Translations under genes and position numbers: made by a program | Assembly: GCF_038096165.1 (NCBI RefSeq) | Contig: NZ_CP151076.1 | Coordinates: 2,911,501-2,975,500, forward strand | DNA length: 64,000 nt | From: Pseudomonas sp. G.S.17 | GTDB taxonomy: Bacteria; Pseudomonadota; Gammaproteobacteria; Pseudomonadales; Pseudomonadaceae | Direction: 5' to 3' | Shown: positions 25,524 through 34,419 of the stretch, piece by piece | Position numbering within the stretch: position 1 is the stretch's first letter | Layout: each line of letters begins with the position of its first letter | The notes under the pieces: model-generated | What the model saw: the letters and a program-made list of their open reading frames with translations, nothing else | What the model was told of the DNA's origin: nothing | The model's database searches: none

Positions 25524-26099
25524 ATGAATGACAATCATGAATTTCCAGATGACGCGCAAAAACTGGATAGTTTTCTGCGCGAGCGGAGGGCCGATTTCGA
25601 TGAGCGAAATTATTGGATTGAACACTCACTTGGCGCGGAAAGTCATTGGCTCTTCATCCAGGCGTACGACGCTCTCAGGCATGGACTATACCTGCCAGCT
25701 TGCACCGGTTTTCTGACGGGAGTGGAAGCCTCACTACGCAACACGTTGTCACAGGTGCAAGACCCCATCAACGTCCAGAACCTTGGAGGTATTTCTACCC
25801 TCAGCAACTCACTGCTCCGCCTGGCGAGAACCTGTGGGATTAACATTGATTGTTTGGTCTTCCCAGGAGAGCAGGACTTCGAAGCTAGGCTGGCTACCCG
25901 ACAGAGCCATGTCGAGCTCGTGAGGATCAGACACACCCTTTGCCATGGCAATATCCTTGAGTACATCAGCAGACAGGAGGGACTGCCGCCATTTTTCACG
26001 CCTGAGTGTTGTCGTGACCTTGCCGAAACGCTTCACGCGATCTCGCGTGAGTGGGTGGCAAGCCTGGGGGAATTCAGAAGACAGGCGTCGCGCATATGA
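25524..26099 (+). CDS. HEPN-like protein, partner of the PIN gene
   Basis: A 191-aa helical protein starting at MNDNHEFPDD with GAGG upstream. The segment LVRIRHTLCHGNIL contains the Rx4H arrangement (R-HTLC-H) characteristic of HEPN ribonuclease or HEPN toxin-antitoxin proteins. An earlier helix (LPACTGFLTGVEASLRNTL) resembles the first pair of HEPN helices. With the PIN gene directly upstream, two RNase-type domains may form a toxin or defence module. The family assignment is by motif only. Confidence 0.55.
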   Translation: MNDNHEFPDDAQKLDSFLRERRADFDERNYWIEHSLGAESHWLFIQAYDALRHGLYLPACTGFLTGVEASLRNTLSQVQDPINVQNLGGISTLSNSLLRLARTCGINIDCLVFPGEQDFEARLATRQSHVELVRIRHTLCHGNILEYISRQEGLPPFFTPECCRDLAETLHAISREWVASLGEFRRQASRI

Positions 26100-26131
26100 T
26101 CCAGGCGCATTTGTTTGGGGGCGTGGGTAAC

Positions 26132-26311
26132 TCAGCCACGACCCGAGTCAGAAGATGCTAGCGTTTCGTGGCGATCCTTTACTGTTCGGGACAGCACCAT
26201 GGCCAGCCGGCTGGTAGCGACTAGCTGGTTGATCCTTTGGTGCGCTCGTTGATGGTCAAATTTTTTCGCTAGAACTTCCCGCTTAGTGCTGGTGTCTGGT
26301 CTCATCGCCAT
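26132..26311 (-). CDS. Small protein coupled to kfrA-like gene (about 59 aa)
   Basis: Begins at overlapping ATG codons immediately after the kfrA-like stop (GAGGTGATGGCGATG), so translation is coupled. The peptide is basic and helical (KREVLAKKFDHQRAHQRINQ). No family recognised. It may assist or modulate the KfrA-like protein. Confidence 0.45.
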   Translation of the reverse strand: MAMRPDTSTKREVLAKKFDHQRAHQRINQLVATSRLAMVLSRTVKDRHETLASSDSGRG

Positions 26312-27378
26312 CACCTCTTCCGCTTCGTTTGTGCGCCCTTCGGCACCGGCGCACTCCGAATTTCTGAGACAGACTGATCGACTGTGAGTGACGAATTCTC
26401 TAGGGCCTGACGGGCCGTTTCGGCGAACTCAAGCTGAACCTTCAAGTCTGTAACAAGCTTAGCCAACTCTGATTCGCGGGAGGCACCCTGCGCCATCGAT
26501 ATGTGCAGGGCCTTGAGTTCGTCATTGAGCTCACTGGCTTTGGTTTGGTGGTGCTCGATGATCGCCCCTGTCCTGGCCTCGGCCAGCGCCAAGGCATGCA
26601 CCTGTGCAGTAAGGGTCTGCACCTGATCAACCTGAGCCTGAAGCGTCCTAGCCTGTTGGCGAGATTCGCCGAGGAGACGTTCATTATCGCGGTTGAGTCT
26701 GGTTGACTCATCCTGTTTGATGGTCAGCGACTCGCGAAGCTTTCGTTGCTCGACCTGAGATTCGTGCAGCTGAGCTTCATGTCGGCGTTGATCTTGATCG
26801 CGCTGCTCCTTAACCGACTCCCGGTAATGCTCCAGGGCGCCACGTGCATGAACATGCTTCTCTTCGAGGGACTGGATCTGTCTATCCTTGTCACCGACCA
26901 ACGCTTCAAGATCAGTACAGCGCTGGCTGATCCCGGCGTTGCGGGTCAGCTCAGCCTGAAGCGAAGACTGCGTGGTCTGAAGGTCAGCGGTTTGAACCTC
27001 GATGGCGGCTTGCTGAGCATCCAGTTGCCGACGTGCGGAGGTCAGCTCAGATTGCAGACTGGCAATCTGTGCCTCAAGCCCCACCCGCTGCAAATCGAAA
27101 GCTGATCGAGCCTGCTCGATGGACTCGTCACCCTCCTCCATCAGCCGATCTAGAAGACTTCCAACCATTGCCGAAAGCTCCTCTCCCATGCGCTCGCGGG
27201 AGGACGGTGGGCGCGGATCGAAGGACTCGATCTCTTTCAGGTACCGGGAAATAGTGGTTTTCGAGCCCGTGTTACCTAGCTCGACGCGCACGGCGTCAAT
27301 GCTCGGATGCATACCCTTTGCGAGCAAGGCATGCCTCGCTTTCTGCACTACCGCCTTGTTTATGCCGCCGCGCGCCAT
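26311..27378 (-). CDS. KfrA-like DNA-binding coiled-coil protein
   Basis: A 355-aa protein. Residues 1-60 form the KfrA N-terminal DNA-binding domain (INKAVVQKARHALLAKGMHP, NTGSKTTISRYLKEIE). Residues about 75-335 are a long coiled coil rich in Gln/Glu/Arg/Leu. AGGAG lies five bases before ATG 27378. KfrA proteins autoregulate and organise plasmid DNA. In Pseudomonas islands, KfrA-like genes often flank a tyrosine recombinase, exactly as here, where the integrase is divergent. A role in regulating excision or integration is inferred. Confidence 0.8.
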   Translation of the reverse strand: MARGGINKAVVQKARHALLAKGMHPSIDAVRVELGNTGSKTTISRYLKEIESFDPRPPSSRERMGEELSAMVGSLLDRLMEEGDESIEQARSAFDLQRVGLEAQIASLQSELTSARRQLDAQQAAIEVQTADLQTTQSSLQAELTRNAGISQRCTDLEALVGDKDRQIQSLEEKHVHARGALEHYRESVKEQRDQDQRRHEAQLHESQVEQRKLRESLTIKQDESTRLNRDNERLLGESRQQARTLQAQVDQVQTLTAQVHALALAEARTGAIIEHHQTKASELNDELKALHISMAQGASRESELAKLVTDLKVQLEFAETARQALENSSLTVDQSVSEIRSAPVPKGAQTKRKR

Positions 27379-27571
27379 TAGGACTCCTACGATTTCGTGG
27401 TGTGGTACGTGTTATGTACTTACGTATCACACTATATGATTATAAGAAGTTTTTAAACCCGGTTTTTAAAAAGCTATAATAGAAGTTTATAGCTTCTTGA
27501 TGATTTCCAACGCCTGGACAGCGCTGCAACGGCCTACACAGGCGTCAAAGCTTCAGATTTGAGGGCAAAAG
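27379..27571. promoter_or_regulatory. Divergent kfrA/integrase control region with inverted repeats
   Basis: This AT-rich intergenic region contains a perfect inverted repeat AAGCTATAA (27471-27479) and TTATAGCTT (27487-27495), and just left of it an imperfect one centred on AAACCCGGTTT (27455-27465). KfrA-type proteins bind such repeats in their own promoters, so these are likely operators for both genes. Confidence 0.5.
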
Positions 27572-28519
27572 GTGGAAAAGGCTGATCGCTATCTAAACGC
27601 CGGCACTCGGGAAAACACCCGGAAAAGCTACCGTGCGGCGATTGAACACTTTGAGGTGGTGTGGGGTGGGTACCTCCCCACGACCGGCGTAGGGGTCGTC
27701 CGATACTTGGCGGAATACGCTGACAAACTGTCGATCAATACACTGAAGCAGCGCCTGGCAGCCCTTGCGCAGTGGCATGTCACCCAGGGTTTCCCAGACC
27801 CCACTAAAACGCCTGACGTCCGCCAGATGATCAAGGGCATCCGAGTCGTGCACCCTGCCCAAGTGAAACAAGCCGCCCCCCTATTGCTCACCCATCTGGA
27901 ACAGGCAGTCACCTGGCTCGAGGGCGAGGCAGCGTCTGCGCTTGAGCGCGGTGACTACAAATCACTGGTTCGCCACCGTCGCTCCGTGGCGATAATGTTG
28001 ATAGGTTTCTGGCGTGGCTTTCGGGGCGATGAGCTGGCTAGGCTCACGGTTGAGAATACCCAAGCCGCCAGTGGTGAAGGGATCACATTCTTCTTGCCCT
28101 ACACGAAGGGTGACCGCCAGCATGAAGGTTCGATCTTTCATACGCCGGCACTGGCCAAGCTCTGTCCGGTGGAGGCCTACATCAACTGGGTGACGGTAGC
28201 CGGTATTGCAACGGGGCCGGTGTTCCAGAGGATCGATCGCTGGGGCAATCTATCGGGCAAAGGCCTGCAGGCCCATAGCCTCATCCCAGTCTTGCGTCGT
28301 ATCTTGAAAGACGCCGGCTTACCGGCAGAGCTGTATAGCAGTCACTCGCTGCGCCGCGGCTTTGCGACCTGGGCGTCGGCCAGCGGCTGGGACATCAAGG
28401 GACTGATGAGCTACGTGGGGTGGAAGGATATGAAGTCAGCTCTTAGGTATGTTGACCCTGCAGTCTCTTTCGGAGGACTGGCTGCAACGGATGCCGTCGC
28501 CCGCTTGAAGATCGTTTAG
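27572..28519 (+). CDS. Tyrosine recombinase/integrase (island type)
   Basis: A 315-aa site-specific recombinase, start GTG 27572. The N-terminal SAM-like core-binding domain includes TRENTRKSYRAAIEHFE. The catalytic residues are visible in FRGDELARLTV (Arg I), HSLRRGFATWA (His-x-x-Arg) and YVGWKDMKSALRYVD (Trp and the Tyr nucleophile). It belongs to the compact family that accompanies KfrA-like genes in Pseudomonas mobile islands. A clearly homologous, 5'-truncated copy lies at 34420-35259. Confidence 0.85.
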   Translation: MEKADRYLNAGTRENTRKSYRAAIEHFEVVWGGYLPTTGVGVVRYLAEYADKLSINTLKQRLAALAQWHVTQGFPDPTKTPDVRQMIKGIRVVHPAQVKQAAPLLLTHLEQAVTWLEGEAASALERGDYKSLVRHRRSVAIMLIGFWRGFRGDELARLTVENTQAASGEGITFFLPYTKGDRQHEGSIFHTPALAKLCPVEAYINWVTVAGIATGPVFQRIDRWGNLSGKGLQAHSLIPVLRRILKDAGLPAELYSSHSLRRGFATWASASGWDIKGLMSYVGWKDMKSALRYVDPAVSFGGLAATDAVARLKIV

Positions 28520-28747
28520 CTCTGACGCACACAAGCGACTACAGAGGAGGCAGTGATCCGACTGGAATATTGTCGACGGTACGCGCAGATCAGCCAGGCA
28601 TCGTTCGATATCGACTGCCGGGTAATGCGATTGAAAACTCACCCACCCTGGCAAGCTCCCTCCCTATTGATTAATAGACGTTCCGAGCCAATGTCGGGCA
28701 AGCGCACATGCGTGTGCGCCCCAACGCAGCAGTTTCATCCATGCTTG

Positions 28748-29539
28748 CTACTTTTCCACCCCAAACAACTCAATGGCCTCACTGTCATCAAGCATTATTT
28801 TGATGAGGCCGATTGGGACTTCTTGAAATTGCCGGCGGGCGCATTTTGATCTAGTGTCTAACTTAAGCAGTCGGGAAAATAGGCTGCCGGTCTCTATAGG
28901 TTCTAGCGAATCATACAGACTGTTTAAATCATAAAGGTCAAAATTAGAAGCCCCCCTTTCGACCATGACGAGATTATAGCTAAACTGGATCGGGAGTTTG
29001 AAGTGATTGTCTGGGGCATGAGAGTATTTTAAACCATACCCTTTCTCGACACACATTTGCATCAGTTCTTTCAGCTTGGGGACTATATCGCAATAATATG
29101 ATCTTGCTTTTTTAAAAACTGCGGATTCACCATGGTTGCCTGCAAGCCACGCCTTAGCTGCAGCTGCACGGTGGTTACCCAGTCGGCAATATACAGCGCC
29201 ACCCACGAACCCAATTCTTAGCTCTGAAGACGATCCCATGGCCGGGAACGACGTATCTAACAAGTCAGACGTGAAATAGCTTACGATTTTATCCCGAGAT
29301 TTATCCCACCCATCACAGTGCAATCCCTGTGCTGCATCACGCCAGCTAGAACCAGGAGGATAAAATTTTGTTTGAGGGCTGAGAGCGATCAGTTTTCCGA
29401 TCGAAATATCAAGAATACGCTCAACGCTAGGTTTGCTCCATGAAGCAAATGCTTCAATCATATCCCCATCATATACTTCAGCGTCCATAACTCCGCCTTT
29501 CAAGGCCTGTTTGGCGGAACGGTGTATTTCATCTTTCAT
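28748..29539 (-). CDS. Uncharacterised AT-rich gene (263 aa)
   Basis: Not recognised. The protein has a helical N-terminus, a glycine-containing segment GGAVYCRLGNHRAAAAKAWLAG that faintly recalls ParB-type Gly-x-His-Arg boxes, and a C-terminal half rich in Leu, Tyr and Asp. Base composition is visibly more AT-rich than its neighbours, pointing to separate acquisition. It is convergent with the integrase and separated from the next leftward operon by 220 bp, so it is probably a stand-alone cargo gene. Confidence 0.6.
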   Translation of the reverse strand: MKDEIHRSAKQALKGGVMDAEVYDGDMIEAFASWSKPSVERILDISIGKLIALSPQTKFYPPGSSWRDAAQGLHCDGWDKSRDKIVSYFTSDLLDTSFPAMGSSSELRIGFVGGAVYCRLGNHRAAAAKAWLAGNHGESAVFKKARSYYCDIVPKLKELMQMCVEKGYGLKYSHAPDNHFKLPIQFSYNLVMVERGASNFDLYDLNSLYDSLEPIETGSLFSRLLKLDTRSKCARRQFQEVPIGLIKIMLDDSEAIELFGVEK

Positions 29540-29759
29540 ACTATTTATTTTCCAATTTCAATCGGGCGCTTAAACAACTCGGGTGGGCTTATCCTTAAAT
29601 ACTTCCAAGACCCCTGCGCGCTGACAAAAGCCTTGTGGTTTTAATCGAATCGATATCGGCGGTCTATATGTCGAACTACGCTGCAGCACGCAGCGCCATT
29701 CAAAAATTTACCGCCTACTCCATTAGCCGTGGGCGTGTTCTTGATTGCTCTTGACCACC

Positions 29760-31955
29760 TCAGGATACTGGGAACTGTGCACGTTGAGTGAGAAGGAGCA
29801 GCCCCAGGAGACTGGATGGTTCCCCTCTGCGAATCTCAAGGCCTTCACTCAGCAGAGCTCGCGTGTCCTCCGGCGTGAGCTGCAGCGTACCTGTAGCAAG
29901 CGCCGCAGCAAATTCGAGAGCAGCATCGCCATAGGTTCTTTCCCACCGGGCAAAGACCTTGGCGAGGAACTCCTTCATCAACTTGCTCAGCTCGGGACTC
30001 GCCGAATAATCAAGCTCTGATGGCAAGCAGGCCCGCAAGAATGAAGCTTGGAGGATGTTGTCATTGAACCGGAGGAAGCATTCTGGCGACAAGACCACGG
30101 ATTCATACCCCGTCGGCTGCAGCCTTAGTTCGTGCTCGTCATGTTCGCGAGCGTATTGCAGCACCGCCGCGATCGTGAAGAACACCGTACTCTGAGGCAC
30201 GTTTGGACAGTCCTGACCTACGTTGCTCGAAGGATCAAAGAACAGGAATCCATCGGACAAGGCAAGGGCTTCCCCATTATGTTTCGGTAGGAAGCCATGC
30301 TTGTGCTGTTCCACGAGCTCAGTGGCCATATCAATCGAGGCATGGCGGATATCTTCCTCGACGTTGGCTCCGAAACCGTCATCATCGACCTGCCCGGCAG
30401 AGCCTATCTTGACCAAGCGATTCCAGGCGTTCTCCTTACCATCGTCACCAATAGGCAAACACAGCCAATTTGAGAAGCCGTAATCCCGCCCAGTGGGGTT
30501 CTTCATCAAGAAGCTCTTGAGAAGCGTCCAGGCACTCGCACTCTGCGGAATGCCTATTGGCGCAAGAAAACGCCTAGGAACGGTCGCGTCCATGTATGCC
30601 CGCAAATCGCGACTAATCTCCCTAAGGATTCCGCCGTCGCGGGCCACGACGGTGGCAACAAGCACCCCGGAGACTGCACTGAAATCTACCTCGTCAAGCT
30701 GAGTATACGGGACACAATGGATGGTTTTGGCTTCCCCCCACTTCTGACTGAGCAGCTCATGAGTGATCTCACCAAGTCTCTTCGAGCCTGGATCGTCGGC
30801 GTGCACGATGAGATTCGTCGCCATAGAGAGAGACCAGTCAATTTCGGAGGTTAACCAGCGCCTGAACTGGACGTCTTCTAGCAGCGCAGAAGGGTCAAGT
30901 GTCAGCAGTTTGTTGGGCTGAGCCGACCTGTTGAACCCGATAATTCCACCCATGCCGAAATACTTGTGGAATTTGCCGAGCGTCTTCGGGCCATGCTTCA
31001 GGCCGATCGTGATCGATTTTGGGGGCTTTGATTTTGCGGAGAAGTTTTCCCCAATGATCTCAATTAGCGTGCAACCTTCTTCTACCTTGAGCGGCAACGG
31101 AAAATCAATGTCATCCAACGCGACCAGGACGCCACCGTACCGATCATCAGATGTACGATCAATCAGCGTGGCAACGCAATCTTCCCTAAAAGATTGCTCG
31201 CCCATTTGCTTGGCCATCCCGCCGGATGTGGAGGCTGACACGACACAGAAGTAGTCTCGTGCAGGAGGAAACATCGTCTTGAGTCGCTCATAGGAATGGA
31301 AACTCATGACCTCTGCTTTCTTGCCAAGGCGGTCTAGTGCATTCTTTACGAATGCATAGATTCCCATGGTGTCGATGAACACTTTGTCCGCTCGGCGCAT
31401 CCTGGCGCCGTACGTCAGCGCTATCGCGTAACCCACGACGCAGACTTCAGCCTCGTCACTTGCCAGTTCCCTGGTCTGGATGAAAACGTTGTTAAGCGTT
31501 CCCGAAGGATGTTTGAAGGAGTGCGAAGACGGTGCTGAATGGATGACATTGTTCTTTTCGATCAACGTCTTTAACCCATGCTTCAACACCAAGCTCGGAT
31601 CGTGAGGATAGATTGGCGCGCCCCCGCCGAGAACATTTGTATTGAAGCCTTCGCCGTTCCATTCCAAGAATACGTACTCATGGACACAGACACGGGGATT
31701 CTTTACGCCACGGCTTAAGAGGTTAGCCAGACGACCTTGATCATCCGCCCAACCTTGGTTGAACACTGATAACTGGTCAGAGGTGCCCAGAATGTATACG
31801 CAATCGGGCAGGCTCCGCTGGGCCTTGAGCGCCATCTCGATGTCCGAGAACACGTGCTGCACTGATAGCTGTGAATCGTTATAGCAGATGACCAAGGCCT
31901 GGTGGCTGCCACCCGGGTTGCTGATATCGGACATCCATTGATAAAAACGCTCCAT
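29760..31955 (-). CDS. 731-aa protein, third gene of the MazG/GHKL operon
   Basis: A large soluble protein whose ATG overlaps the stop of the GHKL ATPase gene (TAATG). The first ~300 residues look like an alpha/beta Rossmann or phosphoribosyltransferase-like arrangement (HQALVICYNDSQL; GTLNNVFIQTRELAS; EVCVVGYAIALTYGARMRRA; VVSASTSGGMAKQ). The rest is mixed alpha/beta with no motif I can name. No nuclease, protease or membrane segments are visible. It is probably the effector or a scaffold of the three-gene system. The PRTase suggestion is tentative. Confidence 0.6.
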   Translation of the reverse strand: MERFYQWMSDISNPGGSHQALVICYNDSQLSVQHVFSDIEMALKAQRSLPDCVYILGTSDQLSVFNQGWADDQGRLANLLSRGVKNPRVCVHEYVFLEWNGEGFNTNVLGGGAPIYPHDPSLVLKHGLKTLIEKNNVIHSAPSSHSFKHPSGTLNNVFIQTRELASDEAEVCVVGYAIALTYGARMRRADKVFIDTMGIYAFVKNALDRLGKKAEVMSFHSYERLKTMFPPARDYFCVVSASTSGGMAKQMGEQSFREDCVATLIDRTSDDRYGGVLVALDDIDFPLPLKVEEGCTLIEIIGENFSAKSKPPKSITIGLKHGPKTLGKFHKYFGMGGIIGFNRSAQPNKLLTLDPSALLEDVQFRRWLTSEIDWSLSMATNLIVHADDPGSKRLGEITHELLSQKWGEAKTIHCVPYTQLDEVDFSAVSGVLVATVVARDGGILREISRDLRAYMDATVPRRFLAPIGIPQSASAWTLLKSFLMKNPTGRDYGFSNWLCLPIGDDGKENAWNRLVKIGSAGQVDDDGFGANVEEDIRHASIDMATELVEQHKHGFLPKHNGEALALSDGFLFFDPSSNVGQDCPNVPQSTVFFTIAAVLQYAREHDEHELRLQPTGYESVVLSPECFLRFNDNILQASFLRACLPSELDYSASPELSKLMKEFLAKVFARWERTYGDAALEFAAALATGTLQLTPEDTRALLSEGLEIRRGEPSSLLGLLLLTQRAQFPVS

Positions 31956-33118
31956 TACACGCCCCTCAATGGAATCATGATGGTGACAACCGCTCCTGCA
32001 ACGGGCGCGAGCTCAGTGTCATCCCAATCCCTGAAGTCGAGAAGATGACGCTGCTGATCGTTTTCTTCGAATTGGTTGTAGATGCAAAGCCGACCGGAGC
32101 GGATGCGAATCAGGCCACCAACTTTGCGAAGCTCGGTCAAAATGTCAGGAAGGCCCACCCCCGCTGCATCCTGTGGCTTGCTGGATTTGCGTCGATGTAA
32201 GCACGTGATCAAATGCTCTCTCTCTTCGCCCAGCGACATGTCTTGCACTGCCTTGCCGCTCATCCTGGAGGCGAAGCCGGGGCCCGAGTCGAAGATACTT
32301 ATGTGCAACGCCCGCAGGCTAGTCTTATTGTTGTCAGTGGTCGACGACTCACGCTCCCAGTAGCGCCTCAAATCCTCACTACCGTCGAAATCCTCAGCAA
32401 ATATATCGTCTTCCAACCGCCTCCACCCGACCATAATACCTTCTACGTGGGCAAAATACGGGGCACCAAGATGGTCGGAGACTGCATGTTGCTGGGTATT
32501 GGATATCAGCTCACTGCAAAAGAGGCCCAAGCTATCGATCAATGATCCCGGAACGCTGACGCGAGCTGTCTGCTTGTTGACGAAATCGATGAGACGGCGC
32601 ATCTCATCAGCCATCTCGAATGGAGGCTTTACGTGACCTGTTCCATGGAAGAGCGGTCGCAGGTGTTGAACTTTCGAACCTGCGACGCAAATCAGATCGA
32701 CTACCCTCCCGCTGACGACGTCCTCGTACCGCCCTGCATTCATCGCCTGCATCCGCTGTACGGACTCTTGAAAGACAGCTCTGCGACTGAATGTCTGCTC
32801 GCCTAGGCGAACACCCTTGGAAAGACGTACGGCGGCGATGCCCGGCGAGCAATTGCCAAGATTGTTCAGCAACGCTTTAACATCGACTTGAGGGTCAAAG
32901 TCGAGGTAGTCGTTCTGCAACTGCTGCCTGGCCAATGTGACGATGAGTTGCAGGCGTGCGGCGTCGTGCATGGCGCCTCGACGAGCACTCAGCATGTCGG
33001 CCTGGATCAGGAATCGCTCTCCTGAGCGCTCGCTGATCTTGCGAATGGCCGCCTCAATGTCCTTGAGCGTACGCGTCTTTCCAAGAGTGATGGGTTTCAA
33101 GCCTACGTCTCCAATCAA
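31955..33118 (-). CDS. GHKL (histidine-kinase/HSP90/MutL-type) ATPase
   Basis: A 387-aa protein; the likely start is TTG 33118, overlapping the TGA of the MazG-like gene. The ATP-binding Bergerat fold is clear: N box CSELISNTQQHA, G1 box IFDSGPGFASRM and G2 box DAAGVGLPDILTEL. No HisKA phosphoacceptor or membrane sensor is present, so it is not a conventional sensor kinase. The N-terminal ~170 residues are unrecognised. It lies in the middle of a tightly coupled operon. ATP-dependent conformational switching of the partner protein is a reasonable inference. Confidence 0.75.
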   Translation of the reverse strand: MIGDVGLKPITLGKTRTLKDIEAAIRKISERSGERFLIQADMLSARRGAMHDAARLQLIVTLARQQLQNDYLDFDPQVDVKALLNNLGNCSPGIAAVRLSKGVRLGEQTFSRRAVFQESVQRMQAMNAGRYEDVVSGRVVDLICVAGSKVQHLRPLFHGTGHVKPPFEMADEMRRLIDFVNKQTARVSVPGSLIDSLGLFCSELISNTQQHAVSDHLGAPYFAHVEGIMVGWRRLEDDIFAEDFDGSEDLRRYWERESSTTDNNKTSLRALHISIFDSGPGFASRMSGKAVQDMSLGEEREHLITCLHRRKSSKPQDAAGVGLPDILTELRKVGGLIRIRSGRLCIYNQFEENDQQRHLLDFRDWDDTELAPVAGAVVTIMIPLRGV

Positions 33119-33552
33119 GCGTCTGCCTTGCCCTGAAGGCCCAGGAGCAAGCTCTTGATCTTGGGCTCAGGCTTCCAGTAGTTAGGCCCTTTGAGAAACT
33201 TGCCATTTTCATCGTAGATGGGCTTGCCGTCCGCGCCGAGCTTGCTCTCGTTACTGTCCATGATGATGTCCAGCACGTCCTCGAGTGGTAAGCCGTACTT
33301 CAGCGCCTCAGACCTGCAATAAACGATCACATCGCCGAGCAGGTCGGCAATAGCAACCTTCACATCGATTTCGGTGTCGCCATTCTCGATCTTTTCAACG
33401 ATCTCATCGATCTCATGCACTTCATCCATCAGCGTCGCTTTGAACTTCTTGAGCTTGTCAGCCGGATCGGCCAGCAGGGTTGGAACACTGTGGATCGGCA
33501 GCTTGTACATCTGATTCATGGCATGGATTCGGTCTTTGAACGGCTTACTCAT
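33115..33552 (-). CDS. MazG-like nucleotide pyrophosphohydrolase
   Basis: A 145-aa all-alpha NTP pyrophosphatase. The metal-binding ExxE...ExxD-like pattern is present as LMDEVHEIDEIVEKI and VAIADLLGDVIVYCRSEA. AAGGA lies seven bases before ATG 33552. MazG-type enzymes hydrolyse (d)NTPs or alarmones. As first gene of an operon with a GHKL ATPase and a large unknown protein, it could tune a nucleotide signal or deplete nucleotides during infection. The stop overlaps the start of the next gene. Confidence 0.75.
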   Translation of the reverse strand: MSKPFKDRIHAMNQMYKLPIHSVPTLLADPADKLKKFKATLMDEVHEIDEIVEKIENGDTEIDVKVAIADLLGDVIVYCRSEALKYGLPLEDVLDIIMDSNESKLGADGKPIYDENGKFLKGPNYWKPEPKIKSLLLGLQGKADA

Positions 33553-33951
33553 GAATTTTTCCTTGTCAAACAGTAAAAAATGGCACGTTTTGTTTGCGTG
33601 GCCGCGAACACGGAGCGCCTGGGATGCAACACAAGCTCATGATCGCTGGGCCACGCTGAGACCGACGTGGACATCCTGCTCTCCTGAGATACCTCAAGGC
33701 ATTGAGGGCGTGGGCCGTGGAAGCGAGGTGAACGAAACCTCTCTTGGCCACATCACCCAATGCGATCAAAACACATCTGCCCTAATCCGTTACTTCAGAT
33801 GGCCACCCAAGCGGTCAAGGTACCCGAAGCATACCCTAGATGTTTCAGCCAGCGTGGCTGTATGGTTGATCAATGCCTCGTGCTGGGCAGTCTTAACGCG
33901 CGTTCAACCGCACCGCCGAGACATACTGGCAGCCCTGACGATCAGCGATTG
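33553..33951. other. Gene-free stretch upstream of the MazG/GHKL operon
   Basis: No supported gene. It should carry the promoter of the leftward three-gene operon. Short frames here have no ribosome sites. Confidence 0.4.
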
Positions 33952-34398
33952 CTACCTCACAACAAGAAGTTCAGCGTCGAAGACGGTGCGTGAGATGAAT
34001 GCAAGCGTCCTCAGCGTGGGCTGTCCATCGATCGCGCGTGCGACAGCGTCCGGATCCACCGACTTGTGCCCAACGAGTGAGCGTCGACTTCTGCTCTGGC
34101 GAAGCACATCAACGAATGTATACCCTAGTTCGCGGATTCCGTTTTTATCCAGATCCCGAGTGGCACGCTGACGCTGGGGCGCACCCAGGACAGCCCCCAC
34201 CAGCATCAGAGCGTTGACCGGCGATGGATCATCGGAGCACCGGTACGCCTTAAGACGGTTGTTGAACACGACACAGTGCGGATCTTCATCAGGCAGGAGG
34301 CCGACATCACCAGGGCGGAATCCGAACGAGTTGTTGGCGATCTGCTTCGATAGGTAGTGCTCGTTGAGTTCTGCGGTCTGATAGAACGCCGGGGCCAC
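33952..34398 (-). CDS. Uncharacterised protein, possibly truncated at its 5' end
   Basis: A 148-codon frame beginning at GTG 34398 without a good ribosome site. Sequence such as FGFRPGDVGLLPDEDPHCVV, NALMLVGAVLGAPQRQ and PTLRTLAFISRTVFDAELL looks like real protein. Its start lies about 20 bp from the point where similarity of the truncated integrase begins, in opposite orientation. The simplest reading is that a rearrangement joined two broken genes here. Function unknown. Confidence 0.45.
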   Translation of the reverse strand: MAPAFYQTAELNEHYLSKQIANNSFGFRPGDVGLLPDEDPHCVVFNNRLKAYRCSDDPSPVNALMLVGAVLGAPQRQRATRDLDKNGIRELGYTFVDVLRQSRSRRSLVGHKSVDPDAVARAIDGQPTLRTLAFISRTVFDAELLVVR

Positions 34399-34419
34399 TT
34401 AATAAACGTCGTTGCCCCT

